64,000 bases of DNA from Dicaeum eximium (Eukaryota; Chordata; Aves; Passeriformes; Dicaeidae): positions 1,178,001 to 1,242,000 of the forward strand of contig VWZP01008548.1 in the NCBI GenBank assembly GCA_013396995.1, in the 5' to 3' direction. The position numbers and the translations under genes are program-made. The first letter of the stretch is position 1. Each line of letters begins with the position of its first letter. This document shows positions 12,063 to 22,798 of the stretch, piece after piece. The notes under the pieces were generated by a model. The model saw nothing but the letters and a program-made list of their open reading frames with translations, was not told the DNA's origin and did no database searches.

Positions 12063-12510
12063 ACATAGCCAGGTCTGTATGCCCAGGTTTGAAAAACCTG
12101 GGTGTCCATTCCTGGCTATATTTAGTATAGCCAAGTGTCAGAGGCAAACACTGGTGTAGGGAGAGTGCCATCCTCATTTCTGATACAGCCAGAGCTCTGT
12201 CCTCTTCTCTAATAGAGCCAGTGTTCCATAGCAACCATTTGACACAGCCAAAGCTCTGTTCCTATCTTTGACATCAATACTTCATCAATATCTCTTACAT
12301 TTCTAGCTTCTGTGGCAATATCTCTAAGAGACAGAGCTCTGGCCTCTTCTCCAATGCTTGGTCCCATTGTCCTTCATAAAAAGGCTGTGTTCATATCACT
12401 GAGAAAGCCAGGATTTCCTATTTTTCTTTGATACTGCCAGCATTCTGTCCACATAAATTATATGGTCAAAGTTTTATTCTCAACCTTGGTATCAGCAAGC
12501 TTATATAGCA
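12060..12510. repeat. Diverged minisatellite, about 29-30 bp period
   Basis: The motif 'agcca' followed by g/a, 'ctctgt' or a variant recurs at about 12068, 12128, 12187, 12216, 12245, 12405 and 12435. Spacings are 60, 59, 29, 29, 160 and 30 bases, so near-multiples of 29-30. Three consecutive units from about 12182 are clearest: 'tgatacagccagagctctgt', 'taatagagccagtgttccat' and 'tgacacagccaaagctctgt', each 29 bp long in full. Related but poorer copies ('gacagagctctggcctc' at 12330, 'gatactgccagcattctgtc' at 12430) extend the array. It may run to about 12650, where 'gtctgtcctctggttctg' and 'gtagccagagag' occur. No open frame is maintained. Confidence 0.7.
12065..12119. other. Imperfect 55-nt hairpin at the edge of the minisatellite
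   Basis: Outer arms atagccagg (12065-12073) and cctggctat (12111-12119) are perfectly complementary. Inner arms cccaggttt (12082-12090) and aaacctggg (12094-12102) are also perfect and share the same symmetry axis, with a 3-nt loop. The 8-by-8 spacer between them pairs partly (three Watson-Crick and two wobble pairs). Confidence 0.8.
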
Positions 12511-15500
12511 ACAGTTGGTATAAACAGGTGAATATGCAGAAACACATCCTTGATCCTGAAACATCTAAGGTCTGTCCTCTGGTTCTGACTCAAATGGTGA
12601 ATGCAGCTGTAGCCAGAGAGTTGCCCACTCCAATGGCATACTTGCAATGCCAATCCCACCTGTGAAGAGCAAGGCCTCATCATGGCAGAATCTCTTACCT
12701 TTGAAGGGTCCATTGTGTTTCTTCCACATCCACGTTTCCACCACAAGTGCTAATTGCAGAAACAAATTGCTCAGCTTTAACGTTCTACAGTGAAAAAAAA
12801 AATCCAGGTATTCATAATTTGGTAAAAATCTTTTGTGCTCAAAAGTTCTCATCAAGTTTGTCTTTTGATGAGTTACAGCTGAAATACTTCTACTTTATTT
12901 AAAAATATTTTATCTTCATACTTTTTGATACATGATATACAAATTGAAGAATTTTGACATCTTACATAAAGAACATCTTTTTAATATCATATTCTCAAGA
13001 CTATTGAAAATTTGAGAATTTAAGATTTTTTTTTCTCTTACCCTACTATTTAGGAAGAAAAAGACACACTTGGATTTCACTGCCAAATATCTGTTGAAAT
13101 CAAATGCTAGAGTTTTACCTTTTTCTTAAAATGAAAATTGTGAATTTTACAACGTATCATGATTTTTGTTGTTGAGGTTTTAATCAACAGAATAAACATC
13201 ACAAAACTTTGATAAGGCACTTTTTCCTCATCTGTGACAGAGGAAGGCCCTCCAGAAATTCCCAGGTGGAAAAAGAGTATAAGAAAGTTTATCTGCAAGT
13301 ACAAAGTGGAAAAGTTTATTTGGGCATGGGACTCTGCTACACTCTTGGCTGGAGTTCATTTTGGTGTTCTTGTTCCTCCATGGCTGAGTCGACCGAATCC
13401 AGTCAATCAGCCAGGTGAAGTTGCATGACAATATGCAAGTACTGAGCAGCTGAGATGCTGGAAACAGGGAATATGTGTACTCAGCATGGAAGAGGAGCTT
13501 GACCCTAGTCTCTCATTATATAATTTGTTTGATAGTCAGTGAGGGTTAATTGTTTTTCATTAGTATGAAGATACATATTTTATCTCAATTCTATGAGTTG
13601 CTTACCTGATTTGGACAATTACTTAACATGAATACATGATCAGCAGATCCTTTAAGGCTTTTTCTGAAATGTTCTGAAGGTTCTGTTGGAAAGGGACTCT
13701 AGAGTCTCGTCTTTCAATTTGCAGATGCACTGAACATTCAAACACATCTTTTGAGCCCTTAATTTTTCATTGTTAATATGCAGACTTTAAGTGTTATGCA
13801 TGTGGGAATAATGAATGACCTCCAGATTAGCACATAATTAATGTTTTTTTTTAAATCTTGTATACTTTCCTTTCTGCTAACTACTTTCTGAAAGAAGAAT
13901 ATAACCATAGCACCCTATTTTACTGCATCAATATAGTAGATAAACTGAAAGACTAATTGCTTAAACTAGAACAAGTTAAAAATGGAAGAAACTGAACAAA
14001 ACATATTCAGGAAAAGAGGAATGTACTATAAAGAAGCAGAATACAGAAAAGATGATGCAAATGTAGACCAAATTAGAGAGGAAGAAGGGAAAGGTAAGAG
14101 CAGAACTAGAAAAAAAAAACAAATAATAGCATGCCTAGGTAAGCTACCACTGATGTAGAAGGTAAAAGGAATAGAACAGGCTGATGAGGGAAAAATTCCT
14201 GCCAGTTCTGTGCCAAGAGTTCTAGTTTAATCTTTGGTACTCAGCAAATAGGTATAAAGCTTTCTTGCAGAACTCTTTAGGTAGCAGAATGTGTATTGAG
14301 ACCCAGAAACTAGCAAGTATTCCTAGGTTTAATTTAAGTCTAAATACCTGCAAAATGTTTGGTTTGTGTTCCAGTGGTAGATGCCTGTGCTACAGCAGTA
14401 GAACGAGCACTTTTTTTCCAGTAATCTGATTTCCCTCAGCAATTTAGCTCTACCTGGCCTTTTCCCTGCTCAACCCTTTGCATTCAAAACTTCCTGCTGA
14501 AAACACTTAATGTGCTGTATTCTCAAGTGAAGAATGAAAGCGAATAAAGAATTATGAACAATCATAAGTGAGGAGGTATTTAGATTGCCCAGACTTGAGA
14601 GGTTTTACAATGGAAGGGTCTTTATGTAAGTTAAATCCATAAGCACCTACTACGTCTAGCAGAGGTCTAGTCAATACAGTTGATGAAGTCTAGATCTATA
14701 GAGTCTAGACATCACAGGGGGATGGCTGCTTTAGGCAGCACTGAACATTTCTCCAGACTCCAGTGAGTATATTGACCACTTCTTCAGTGACAAAAGTGGC
14801 TGCGTTGGTATCCAGGTCACATACAGATACCTAAATATAGGCCAGCTAAATCCCATACCACACAGAAGATTGCATACTATTTTTGGCAGGATATCACTTA
14901 ATACACAGCACAATCCTAAGGGCATTTATCAGTGAAACATGCTGAAGAAGGCTCCTTAGTAGGGCAGAAACTATTTTAAAACTTGTAACAAAGAATTACT
15001 TTTCAGCACAATGTGTAGTGCTAGTGAGTCCAATTTTTTTATCTGTGGTCCCTAGCTTCAATGTGTTAAGAATCTACTACTGTTAATTTGGTATGGGAGG
15101 CTATAGTTTCACTTCCAACTTAAATCCCCACCCCTGTCATTCCATGGCTTCTGAGAAACCAATAATATCTAAATTGATTGTTACAAATCTTAGGCTTAGA
15201 AAAATCCATGGCCCTTTTTATCAAGGCTGAGACTAAGGCAAAGTTTCCATGACACCTTCACTGGTAATTACCACAATTCTAAATTTTGTTTGTTGAGGCC
15301 TGGCTCATAAGATGAAAACATTTGATATTTATAATATCTCTGTTAAGAATAACAATTAAAAAAGAAAAAAAGAAAAAGAAATGCCTTCAATGAAAATAAA
15401 ATCCTTGATAATTAAAAAGTATCTCAAGTTGACATTTTTTGAGTTTCTGAAGTCTGCTGTTTGCAAAAAAAAAAAATTAAATAACATCAAAGCATAAAGT

Positions 15501-15960
15501 TTTATGCTTAAGCATTTCTAAGGCAGTGAACAATAGTGGTAAAAAGACTCATGAGAGAAATGTCTTACTTTTTTGCAATATAGCCAAAAGATCTTGAACT
15601 GTTTGCTGCTGAAATTCTGTAAAATTATATAGCAAATAAAGCTTTGCATACTAATAGGTGTTTCATTTTCTTTTGGTTTACTTTTCTAGATCTGGGGTTT
15701 TTTTGGAAGTTACTTTATTCTGGAACTTCAAATAAATATTTTTTCACTTTAGACTGAAAAATTTCCATTTTGGTTTGCATGAGAGCACTGAATACACCAC
15801 AATTTAAGGTTTCCTTTTTTTTTTGATCGGTTTTTGATACAGTTTTCTTCATACATATGAAGAAGGTATTTCAGAAGGTATTTTTTGAGATATTTTTGGA
15901 ATGTGGGAGGCCTCTAGACAAGCAGTGAAGATATACATGAGGGAACTTAGCAATTTCACC
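12511..15960. other. Unique non-coding DNA with a low-stop patch at 13209-13431
   Basis: Mostly AT-rich and unrecognised. At 13209-13431 two plus-strand frames and one minus-strand frame are open together, with higher GC than the surroundings. No frame resembles a known protein, so this looks compositional. A-rich tracts occur at about 15356-15380 and 15466-15477. Confidence 0.45.
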
Positions 15961-16525
15961 TGTGGTAGGCTCATTCCAGCCAGCAGCTGAGCACTGTTCC
16001 TTGCTCACTCAGGGGTATGGGTCCAGAATTGGAACAGCAAAAGCCAAAAAGTGGTCAATCACAACAAAGAATTTAATAAGTGGGAAAAAAAAAGGACCAA
16101 ATAACAGGAAAGGCAAAATAAGGAATTTATGCACAACTTCCCATTAGTAGGTAGATGTTTAGCCAATTTAGCACTAAAAGCACGTGCAACAGTCACTTGG
16201 AAAGACAGATATTCATAACTATGAATGTCCTTGCTTCTTCTTCCTCTTACTGAGCTCTTACTCCTTAGCCTGATACCCTATGATACAGATTATCCCTTTG
16301 GCCAATTTGTCATCTGCCCCAGCTCCTCCCAGCAGCCGTGCACCCTCAGGCTTCTTGCTGCAAGGACAGATTGGAGGAAGAAAACCTCAGTGCTGTGCAA
16401 GCACAGCTTAACAACAGCCCAAGTAATGCTGTGTTATCAACCCAGTTTTAGTTGTAAATCCAAGGCACAGCAACATACCCACTGCTACAAAGAAAATGAA
16501 CTCCATTCCAGACAGACCAAATACA
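15961..16525 (-). mobile_element. Endogenous retrovirus LTR, same ERVL-type family, antisense
   Basis: The plus strand reads as the reverse complement of the family seen at 7146-7715. Blocks in order are 'ccagccagcagctgagcac', 'cttgctcactcagggg', 'acttcccattagtaggtaga', 'cagtcacttggaaagaca', 'attatccctttggccaattt', 'gctcctcccagcag', 'ctgtgttatcaa', 'aaatccaaggcacagcaaca' and 'aaagaaaatgaactccattc'. The termini (tgtggtagg...aaataca) fit TG...CA. The length of 565 bp is close to the 570 bp of the sense copy. Flanking pentamers tcacc and tcaat match at three of five positions, a decayed target duplication. The 114-codon sense frame at 16225-16569 is incidental. Confidence 0.88.
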
Positions 16526-17194
16526 TCAATTCTGCTCTTATACCACTAAAATTCAAAGACAGTGAGTAAGTAGATGTTGTAACAGCTCAGTGCTCCTCAC
16601 TTCTACCATAAGTGATATAATGACTGTTATTTCACACTCTCAAACCTACACACATATATGAAAGAACTTAGACATAGAAAATATGGCCTTTCAGGGAAAT
16701 CCAGTAAAAACTTGAAAGGTATAATTAGAATGCTTTATACTCTGCATCAACATCATAGTGTTTTTTGATTTGCATTTTTAAAAAATACAAAGCCACAATT
16801 GAGCACAAAGAGAAAATGATTCAGAAAGCTTAGGAAGATGTTACAATAGCATTTATTTATTGAAGGCAAAATTGAAAGGTGAGGCAAAATTGAAAGAAAA
16901 GTCAATTAACCAACTGTGAAAGATAAATCTGAAATGGCATCTGTTAAACAATGATGTATAAAAAGGCTAAAATCTGTTGGGTGGACAGAGAGAATGAGAA
17001 AAAGAAAATAGAAGTGTTTAGATGAAGGACTACCATCTTTGAAGTTATTTATATGTTCAATACAAACTCTCTTTGGTGATAGTGTTTGTAGTGGTGGTAG
17101 TCCAGAAAATGTGGTGTTTGAATCATCAGACTAATTTAGTACATCTGAAAATATTCCCTTGTGTTTATCAGACTCTCACGAGAGTCTGGCCTCA
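16526..17194. other. Unique non-coding DNA with a perfect 9-bp palindrome
   Basis: Nothing gene-like. Near 16863-16900 there is a two-copy 'aggcaaaattgaaag' repeat. At 17169-17188 the arms cagactctc and gagagtctg flank a 2-nt centre, immediately before the next CR1 fragment. Confidence 0.5.
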
Positions 17195-17600
17195 AAGATG
17201 AAGAAAGGGATGGGGCACCTATGTATTAGGAAAGGTTGGAAGAGTTGGGACTGTTTAACCTAGAGGAGATGAGGCTTAGGGGCTATCTCAACCCTGTGTA
17301 TGAAGGGAGTGTGTAAAGAAGGTGGAGAACAGGCTCTTCTCAGAGTGAAGTGCTCAGTGTTTACTGCTCAGTGACAGAATAGATAATAAATGGCATAAAC
17401 TGAAACATCCAAAAACACCTACTCTGAGGGCAAGTGAGCACTGGTACAGGATGCCCAGCGGTTGTGGAGTCTCCTTCTTTGCAGGTAGTAGAAAACTATT
17501 TAGATAAGATCCGGGGTGTCTGTAAGTGGCCCTGTTTCAGTAGGGTGTTGTGGACCAGATGAGATCCACGTCTCTTCCAAACTCAACGACTCTGTGATTC
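17195..17600 (+). repeat. CR1 LINE 3' fragment
   Basis: CR1 blocks in order are 'taggaaaggttggaagagtt', 'gggactgtttaacctagagg', 'atgcccagcggttgtggagt', 'accagatgagatcc' and the terminus 'cttccaaactcaacgactct' followed by 'gtgattc'. The match runs to the true 3' end but with many substitutions, so this is an old copy. Confidence 0.88.
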
Positions 17601-18540
17601 AGATGAATACATTCATATGGCTCAAGAAGAGAAACTGACATTCAAGTCAATGAACAGATGCAGACTCACCTAGAATGCACCTTAATTTACCCAAAAACGA
17701 GGAGGAAACTTAGTGGAATGCTTTACTCTTTACTTCCTTTACATCAAATAGAAAGATAACTTATTATGATTACCTTTCATAGCAATTTCTCCACTGTAGA
17801 AAACTATAGGTAATAAGAGATACACAACAATCATAATTTCCCTCTTTCTTTCTCTTTGTAATCTGTTGAATCTAATGTACTGCAGGTGTCGGAAGATGAG
17901 ATATTCACATATTCCTCACAGGGCAATGTAGAAGGCGCAGTTAAAAGTTTCTTTTGCAGCAGCACTGTAGTTCAAGTGAAAATGAAAATGGGGCATCACA
18001 GCACCTATTATTAAAAATTATTCCAATTAAAAGATATTGCAGTTAGACTTCTGAATGACTATGTCATCTAGGTTGACATTAATGTTCTTAGCACTGCTCA
18101 TTGTGTTCAATTTCAAGTTTGCAGACTTGGAAACCAAGCCAGTGGAATCTTTGTCAAACAGCCTAAATTTCTTGGCTTATATACGTGATAAGTGTCTGAA
18201 TTTTAAGTAGTTGACTAAAGAGATTATTTGCCTGCTTCCTACTATCTTTCAGATTTATTTGAAAAACCAACTCCATTATTAAAAGCAAATATAGATGACG
18301 GTCATGTAAAAGTTATGTCTCAATATGAGGTGCATGTAGAGTCAATAAAAAGCAGTAGAGAATTTTACAGCGTGATTTGCCTTCATTAAAGACTTCCACT
18401 TCAGATTAGGTTGAATTGTTCTTCAGAAATGTGTCCCTCTAATGTAAAAGGAGCTACAATTATTAGATGATTTAAAGTCACCTAGTTCTTAGATGTCTAA
18501 TTTGCAATAGGTTCACCCCACTCTTCCCCTGCTGGCTTCC
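17601..18540. other. Unique non-coding DNA
   Basis: AT-rich sequence between two CR1 copies. No exon, RNA gene or extra repeat was recognised. Confidence 0.5.
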
Positions 18541-19066
18541 CAATAAGCCCAAGTGAAAAGTGCTGCATCTGTTTTAAGGAAATCCCATAGCTGAGGGCAA
18601 ACAGGGAGAAGTCATTTAGTGCAGCCTTGAGGAGGACTTTGAGGATTCTTGGGGATGAAAAGATGGATATGAGAACTCTGAGCTCACTGTTTACATAGCT
18701 GACCTCATCCTGATCTGCATCAAAAGCAGTGGCCAGCAGGTTGAGGGAGATGATTCTCCCCCTCATGAGACCCTACCTGGAGTGCTGCATCCAGCTCTGG
18801 GGTCTTCAACACAAGAAAGACTTGAACCTTAGAGTGGGTTCAGAGGAGGGCCATGGAGATGGTTAGAAGACATCTCCTACAAAGACAGGCTGAGAGGGCT
18901 GGGGTTGTACACTGTGAAGAAGCAAATGCTTCACAGAGACCTACCTTGCAGTAACTTAAGGGGTCTAATAAAAAGGAGGGAGATGGATTTTTATACAAGC
19001 AGATAGTGACAGTAAAAAGGTTTTAACCTGAAAGAGGGAAGGTTTACATCAGATTTTATAATAAAT
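18541..19066 (+). repeat. CR1 LINE fragment reaching into the end of the former ORF2
   Basis: This copy extends further 5' than most others here. It includes decayed coding sequence from the end of the CR1 reverse-transcriptase ORF: the 'aagcccaagtgaaaagtgct', 'cttggggatgaaaagatgga' and 'ctgcatcaaaagcagtggcc' region. The well-known 3' blocks follow: 'cccctcatgagaccctacct', 'tggagtgctgcatccagctc', 'aagaaagacttgaacc', 'gacaggctgagagggctgg' and 'ctgaaagagggaaggttt'. It stops short of the 3' terminus. Stops and indels break the coding part, and the antisense 89-codon frame at 18497-18766 is incidental. Confidence 0.92.
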
Positions 19067-19870
19067 ACATGTATTTAATTTTTAAATTTCCATACTTCTT
19101 TTGTTAGGTTTTTTTCTCCTTAGCACACTACATGAATAATATCAAATTCAATTCTCTTCAGTGGTGGGTGAATCTGAAATATTAAGTAGCGGCCCACTAT
19201 CTTGTCTAATATTTTTTCAGTAAAACATTAGCACAGAAAATTAGACTGACAAGATTAATGGTATCAAGATAAATGCTCTGTGTTGTATTAACGCTGCAAA
19301 TACTTTGAGCAATTTCAGGGAAAAAATTTTATTTATTTTTATATTAGTTCTATTTTTTATAACTAACAGCAAGGTGTTTTTTAAAAAATATATGGTATCC
19401 ACCTTAATCAATATTAGTTTATTCAGCAAATAATTTTCCTTTTGTTACCTACATAAGAATATACCTTATAATGTCAACACCTGGGATTTTTGTGTTTCTT
19501 TTGTATTTATAAGTGGTAATAAATCACACCCTCAAGATCCATGACTAGTAGATATTCCTCCACCTTCTTAGTCTTTGGACACATATGGGCACTCATAAAA
19601 TGTTCTGGAATGTTCTGAGAACTCCAGACAATTTCCTTGCACAAGAAATTTTATTTTGTTAGCTTGATTCTTTGCTGCAGAGAAGCTTTTGGTGGACAGA
19701 ACCTGCTACCAAATTTACTAAATAAAAAGGTATAACAGCTTTTAAGCATGGTAAATAACTGTTCAAAGATCAGAGAAACAGGGAGCATTATCCATACAGT
19801 ATAGGAGAGCTGAAGAAAAAGAATTAAAGAAGAAAATAGAGCAATTCCAACTTACTCTTCGGCAATCAGA

Positions 19871-19894
19871 TTTTTTTGTTTGTTTGTTTGTTTT
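19871..19894. repeat. (TTTG)n microsatellite
   Basis: A T run followed by about four TTTG units. No transposon tail adjoins it. Confidence 0.85.
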
Positions 19895-20242
19895 CTTTGG
19901 ATTAAATTTCTGTTCTATTTCAATCCTTTTTAAGAAATAAACTTTAAAGAACAGAAATAGTCAATAAAGAAGAAAATAGGCAATGCAGAGTTACATCCAG
20001 AAGAAGAGCTGCTACAGTTTAAGTCTACCAGAACTGTCTTCATAGGCATATTTCTAAGTCAGTTAATAGATTCCTTATGATATTTCTCCAGAACTTTTTG
20101 CTTTCCTTCTGCTTTTTAAGCTGATGATGGAGCATTATATCACATTCACTCTAAATTCCTAATCTACTGTTTACTTTGGTTGCAAAAAGAACCCTTTCAT
20201 GTCTTGGGAATGTAAAAGAAAAGAATATTTAGCAATCATCTA

Positions 20243-20299
20243 AATGCAGGGGAATAAAGAATCATGGAGATAAAGAATGCAGGGGAATAAAGAATCATG
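20243..20299. repeat. Two-copy 33-bp tandem duplication
   Basis: The 24-base string that starts 'aatgcaggggaataaagaat' occurs at 20243-20266 and again at 20276-20299 without a mismatch. The offset is 33 bp and the 9-bp spacer also contains 'aaag'. The perfect identity suggests a recent slippage or unequal-exchange event. Confidence 0.9.
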
Positions 20300-20370
20300 T
20301 TTGTTCTAAAGATTGCAACTGGCTGGCACATGAGCAAAACCAACAGGGACACACTTACATTTCCATCTTA

Positions 20371-20550
20371 AAATCACAGAATATCCTGAGTTTGAAGGGA
20401 TCCACAAGGATCATTGAAGTCCTACTCCCGGCCCTGCACAGGACCGTTCCCTGGAGACACTTCATGTATGTGAGAGCAGTGTCCAAACACATCTTGAACT
20501 CTGTTAGGCTTGGTGTTGTGACCACTTCCCTGAACCTTTTCCCAAATGTT
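20371..20550 (-). repeat. CR1 LINE 3' fragment (antisense)
   Basis: The plus strand carries the reverse complement of a CR1 3' end: 'aaatcacagaatatcctgag', 'tttgaagggatccacaagga', 'ggccctgcacaggacc', 'gtgtccaaacacatcttgaa', 'ctctgttaggcttggtg' and 'tgaccacttccctg'. The 3' terminus lies at 20371. A deletion follows the last block. The overlapping frames on both strands are by-products. Confidence 0.92.
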
Positions 20551-22632
20551 TCTGTCATAAAACAATGCAGCATTTTTAAAAGTCAGCATATAAAGCTCCC
20601 TTTTAACCTATTTAGATTTAACTTCTTTTTGTAGTAACTCATGAAGTATAAAATGAATATTTATATAGGTTCATTTCTGCTCACACTTCAGTGCACTCTC
20701 ATTTCAATAATTTGTATCAGTTTCCATTGTTTTCAGGCAGTTTATGAAATTTAAAACTGGTCCCAAAGAGAGTCTACATAACCTCATGTAAACAGCTTTT
20801 AAATCCACATAAAATTTATCTTTTATTTGTGTTTTTCATTAGGAAAAAGAAAGGTAAAAATTATTCAGAGATTTCAATAGAAAACTTAAGAGCAAAGTGA
20901 ATAAGGATGATTCTTTTCTGACACCTCCTGTTATTTAAAATGTGGAGTGTCTTATTCTAAGACCAATTAAATTATTCCATACCATGAAGTTGTCTAGCAC
21001 ACCTGCTTATTGCTGTGCAAAGATATGATTGACCTGTCCTTAACACAGGTCTGCTTTCATTGCCTCAGGAGATTTGAAATTAGTTCCTTTCTTTTCCAGG
21101 TGGCTGCTAAGAAGACAAGGACAGCGAAAGCACTTTGCACTGGTGGTGGCTGTTAGGTGATGTCATTCCCTTCTGCTGAAGCTATTGCACTTTTCACATT
21201 GAGCCTTCACCAGGCTACAGTGAGAGTGAGAAAGAAATGGATCCTCATTTCTCAGACAGGTTGCATGCTTCTGTAAATGCTTTGAATGCAAGACACCAAG
21301 AACACTTAATGGGGTAAATGCCAGATTGTAGTTGAGCAGCTAAATACTTTGGACATCCAGTCACATTCCTAGTGCCTCCATAAGAACTTTATTATTCAAT
21401 AAAACAAAAATTGAACAATTTCTGTAGAAAGATCTGAGTTCCCCTTCCTAACAGTACTGAATAACTTATAGCCAGGACATAGTTTCAAATACAAAAAAGT
21501 AGGGTGGCTTTATGATTCATTGACTACTTATACCCTAGCTAGGAATCTCCTTTCCAAATGGGAAGAAAGTAGATTCTTCCAGTACAGAAGAAAGGAGGAA
21601 AACTTATAAGAATGAAGAATAAATATTCATGCGCCTTATTGCACATTAACAACATTGAGTAGTATTTTATGGATATGATTAATTTTTAGTACTTCAAATG
21701 TTTAGATATCTAGTTTTCCTCATGCAGTTTCAGTATTTTCTTTTGATACCACGAATTTCAGTGGAAAGATAGACAATAAAACCCAGAATTTCTTTTTGCA
21801 TATCTAGTAATTACTTCACTTTCAGACACATATTTTACAAGTCTAAGTTTTATTTTTCTAAACAACTTTTGCTCCTTAGTTATTGGAAGTGGAAGTGATA
21901 GTCATAACCCAACATTGACATAAATGTAAAAATGCATTTTTTTGCTGTAGAAACAAATGGTTTTATATTTATGGCATTGTGTATGACATTTTTCTGCTCT
22001 TTGAAAAACAGTTAGATTTATTAGATATTTTTTCCTTTGCTGACAATGCTTTATATGTGCTTAAAATACAGATAATAAAAATGGTGCATATACTTAGCAA
22101 AATCTGATAAATAAAACAAAAGCTCCACCAAGAGTATGAGTGCAGCAGTATAAAAATTTGAAAGGGTATAATAACAACATCAAATTGATAAAGGTTCATT
22201 AATTGTTTGTACTACTGAACTAAGTCATAGACCAACTGACAAGCATATACATAAAGAGAAGACATCTATGAATTGCAACAGAGTAGTTCAGTATGAGAGC
22301 ACTTTTTGAAATAAATGAAGTAACAAATAATATGTAGAATAATGAATATGAAACAGCACTAAACAAAAATTCAGAACAAAGCCACAACGATAGAATAGCC
22401 TGAAAACTTCCTATTACATAGACCATATTTATAAATCAAATAGAGTTTTACAGCACCAAAATACCGTGGATGGTAATTTGCTTGAAGAATGAGATCCACA
22501 TATAGAATATGGTTTCTCACAGTAGAAAAAATTATCACTATCATTAATTCAAAGATAAACTGTAAGTATCGCTCTCATCTGATTTTATCCCTGTGGTTAA
22601 CATGTGAAATGCAAAATAACTCCAAAAATGTC
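20551..22632. other. Unique non-coding DNA
   Basis: AT-rich. A good acceptor-like tract ends at 21099, but the following frame is only 19 codons (see rejected items). No other exon-like or repeat signal was found. Confidence 0.5.
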
Positions 22633-22798
22633 AGAAGATTTCCCAGAGAAGTTGTGGAGTCTCTCTCACTAAAGATATTAAAGAGCCATGTGGACAGAGT
22701 ACTATGCCATGTGCTCTGGGACAACACTGCTGGATCAGAGAGATTGGACTAGATGACCTCCAGTGGTCCCTTCCAACCCGACCCATTCTGTTATTCTG
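22633..22798 (+). repeat. CR1 LINE 3' terminus
   Basis: Clear CR1 end: 'tcccagagaagttgtggagt', 'agattggactagatgacc', 'tccagtggtcccttccaacc' and 'cgacccattctgttattctg'. It is 5'-truncated to about 166 bp. Confidence 0.92.

Larger units (their letters stand above)
19067..20370. other. Unique non-coding DNA with simple repeats
   Basis: Very AT-rich (especially 19300-19440). It contains the TTTG repeat and the 33-bp tandem duplication listed separately. No gene was recognised. Confidence 0.5.

Noticed and set aside
13209..13431. Three simultaneously open frames
   Set aside because: Openness on both strands points to base composition; none of the translations resembles a known family.
16225..16569. 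Sense open frame of 114 codons
   Set aside because: It is the reverse strand of the ERVL-type LTR at 15961-16525.
21083..21156. Possible exon after a 'tttcttttccag' acceptor
   Set aside because: The frame ends after 19 codons, is not recognisable, and acceptor-like tracts of this quality are common in T-rich DNA.
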